Source: Candidatus Cloacimonadota bacterium (GTDB lineage: Bacteria > Cloacimonadota > Cloacimonadia > Cloacimonadales > Cloacimonadaceae). From it: a stretch of DNA of 7,906 nt. The notes beneath the pieces are model-generated. The model was not told where the DNA came from. It saw nothing but the letters and a program-made list of their open reading frames with translations, and searched no databases. Shown piece by piece: positions 7,193 to 7,906 of the stretch. The position numbers and the translations under genes were made by a program. Where the stretch lies: the NCBI GenBank assembly GCA_017995495.1, contig JAGOIS010000068.1, forward strand, positions 1 through 7,906, written 5' to 3'. How positions within the stretch are numbered: the stretch's first letter is position 1; each line of letters opens with the position of its first letter.

Positions 7193-7243
7193 ACACGTTG
7201 AGTAATTTGGAAAAACAAAAACTTAGCCTGATTCGCTTGGGAA

Positions 7244-7274
7244 ACTATGTTTGACGAGTGATGATTTGTGTCAA
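7244..7274 (-). promoter_or_regulatory. Candidate sigma70-type promoter upstream of coaX
   Basis: The 111-bp era-coaX gap (7186-7296) is the only intergenic space between genes and is more A+T-rich than the genes. On the minus strand it holds a perfect TTGACA (7269-7274) and, 19 bp downstream, CATAGT (7244-7249), which matches TATAAT at four of six positions. The spacer is longer than the usual 17 bp and the -10 is weak. If this lineage uses the Bacteroidota-type consensus (TTTG and TAnnTTTG), this is not the real promoter; I see no clean match to that consensus either. The rest of the gap shows no tRNA, riboswitch or strong hairpin. Confidence 0.3.
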
Positions 7275-7296
7275 CAGAATTTCGGGGCCAGGCTTC

Positions 7297-7906
7297 TCAA
7301 TCGAAACCCAGTTCCTTCAAGGCGGTTGATTTTTTTCGCCAGCCGGGCTTGATCTTCACCCACAGGTGCACCTGCACGGTGGTATCCAGAAAGGCGGAGA
7401 GCTGGGTTTCGGCGTGTTCGCGAATGCGGCTGAGGTTGGCGCCGCGTTTGCCGATGATGATGGGTTTTTGGCTTTGCCGCTCCAGCCAGATGACGGCGTC
7501 GATCACCACCCTGTTGGCCTCTTCGCTGTATTTCTCGATCAGCACTGCCGTGGCGTAGGGGATCTCCTGGGCGAACTGGCGGAAAATGCCCTCGCGGATC
7601 ACTTCCTGGGCGAAGAAGCGCAGCGGCAGGTCGGAAAGCTGGTCCTCCTGGTAGAAGGGCTCGCCGAAGGGGATGAAGCGCAGCAGGGTTCCCAGCAATT
7701 CGGGGATGCCTTCGCCCGTGGCAGCGGAAATGAACAGTGAGGCCGAAAAGGAATCCGGAAGCTGGCTTTGGAACTGGTTCCGGTCCACGCCGGGATTGAG
7801 GTCCAGCTTGTTGAACACGGCGATCTGGGGCGTGCGCACCTGTTTCAGATGCTGCAGCACCTCCAGGTCGTATGCGGTGGGAAACCGCTGCACGTCGCTC
7901 ATGAAC
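7297..7906 (-). CDS. era: GTPase Era, C-terminal part (5' end outside window)
   Basis: About 203 codons of the 3' part are present; the reading frame stays open to the right edge, so ATG at 7902 is internal. Full-length Era is about 300 residues, so some 95-100 N-terminal residues with the P-loop and DTPG motif lie outside. Era is a cytoplasmic GTPase that binds the 3' end of 16S rRNA and assists 30S maturation. Numbering from the internal Met, NKLD (31-34) is the G4 guanine-specificity motif and SAATGEG (59-65) the G5 region. FAQEVIREGIFRQFAQEIPY (97-116) is the conserved linker into the KH domain. IIIGKRG (148-154) is the KH GxxG loop, and WVKIKPGW (181-188) and KELGFD (196-201) form the usual C-terminal end. 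The KH domain with GxxG separates it from other GTPases such as Der. The gene ends 111 bp before coaX in the same direction. Confidence 0.96.
   Translation of the reverse strand, partial: FMSDVQRFPTAYDLEVLQHLKQVRTPQIAVFNKLDLNPGVDRNQFQSQLPDSFSASLFISAATGEGIPELLGTLLRFIPFGEPFYQEDQLSDLPLRFFAQEVIREGIFRQFAQEIPYATAVLIEKYSEEANRVVIDAVIWLERQSQKPIIIGKRGANLSRIREHAETQLSAFLDTTVQVHLWVKIKPGWRKKSTALKELGFD

Noticed and set aside
7186..7218. Longer coaX start at the TTG at 7218
   Set aside because: The 11 extra residues have no family similarity, and CoaX proteins normally begin close to the DxGNT motif. The ATG at 7185 also has a GGAG upstream.
7206..7225. Possible rho-independent terminator of era, from the T-rich run (TTTTTGTTTTT) on the minus strand
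   Set aside because: Only a three-base-pair stem (AGC/GCT) can be drawn just before the T run, with a loop of seven. That is too weak to call.
7441..7452. Era KH loop reads GKRG and not GKGG
   Set aside because: The two middle residues of the GxxG loop vary among proven Era proteins (for example GNKG in E. coli), so this is within normal range.

Overview
The window carries three genes, all on the minus strand and read right to left: the 3' part of era (ribosome-assembly GTPase), a complete coaX (type III pantothenate kinase), and a complete 2103-codon sprA/sov homologue, which encodes the giant outer-membrane pore of the type IX secretion system (T9SS) and fills about 80% of the window. Coding density is very high. 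The only sizeable non-coding stretches are the 111 bp between era and coaX and the 74 bp at the left edge.

Organism: a SprA-family protein points to a diderm bacterium of the Bacteroidota/FCB superphylum. The sequence is fairly G+C-rich. The SprA has family-specific blocks but differs from the classical Flavobacterium type: it has EF-hand-like aspartate loops and a long charged, proline-rich insert. With the era-coaX-sprA order, this suggests an uncultured FCB lineage such as Cloacimonadota or a relative. That placement is inference; no rRNA or other phylogenetic marker apart from era and coaX is present.

Layout: 1-74 holds two short arrays of 8-bp tandem repeats just downstream of sprA. 75-6386 is sprA: signal peptide, SprA_N-type beta-rich repeats, a conserved middle region with calcium-loop-like motifs, then a long beta-barrel region interrupted by a low-complexity insert of about 165 residues. 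6397-7185 is coaX, whose stop lies only 10 bp before the sprA start, so the two are very likely co-transcribed and may be translationally coupled. 7186-7296 is the era-coaX gap with a weak promoter candidate. 7297-7906 is the C-terminal part of era.

Functionally, era (30S maturation) and coaX (first step of coenzyme A synthesis) are housekeeping genes. sprA is the only envelope gene visible, and no other T9SS component lies in the window. I see no wholly new gene system here. The most unusual material lies inside and just after sprA: 12 uninterrupted K-P-x-x tetrapeptides, a preceding set of 12/13-residue E/K-rich helical repeats, three Asp-rich EF-hand-like loops, a complete lack of cysteine, and the 8-bp repeat arrays.
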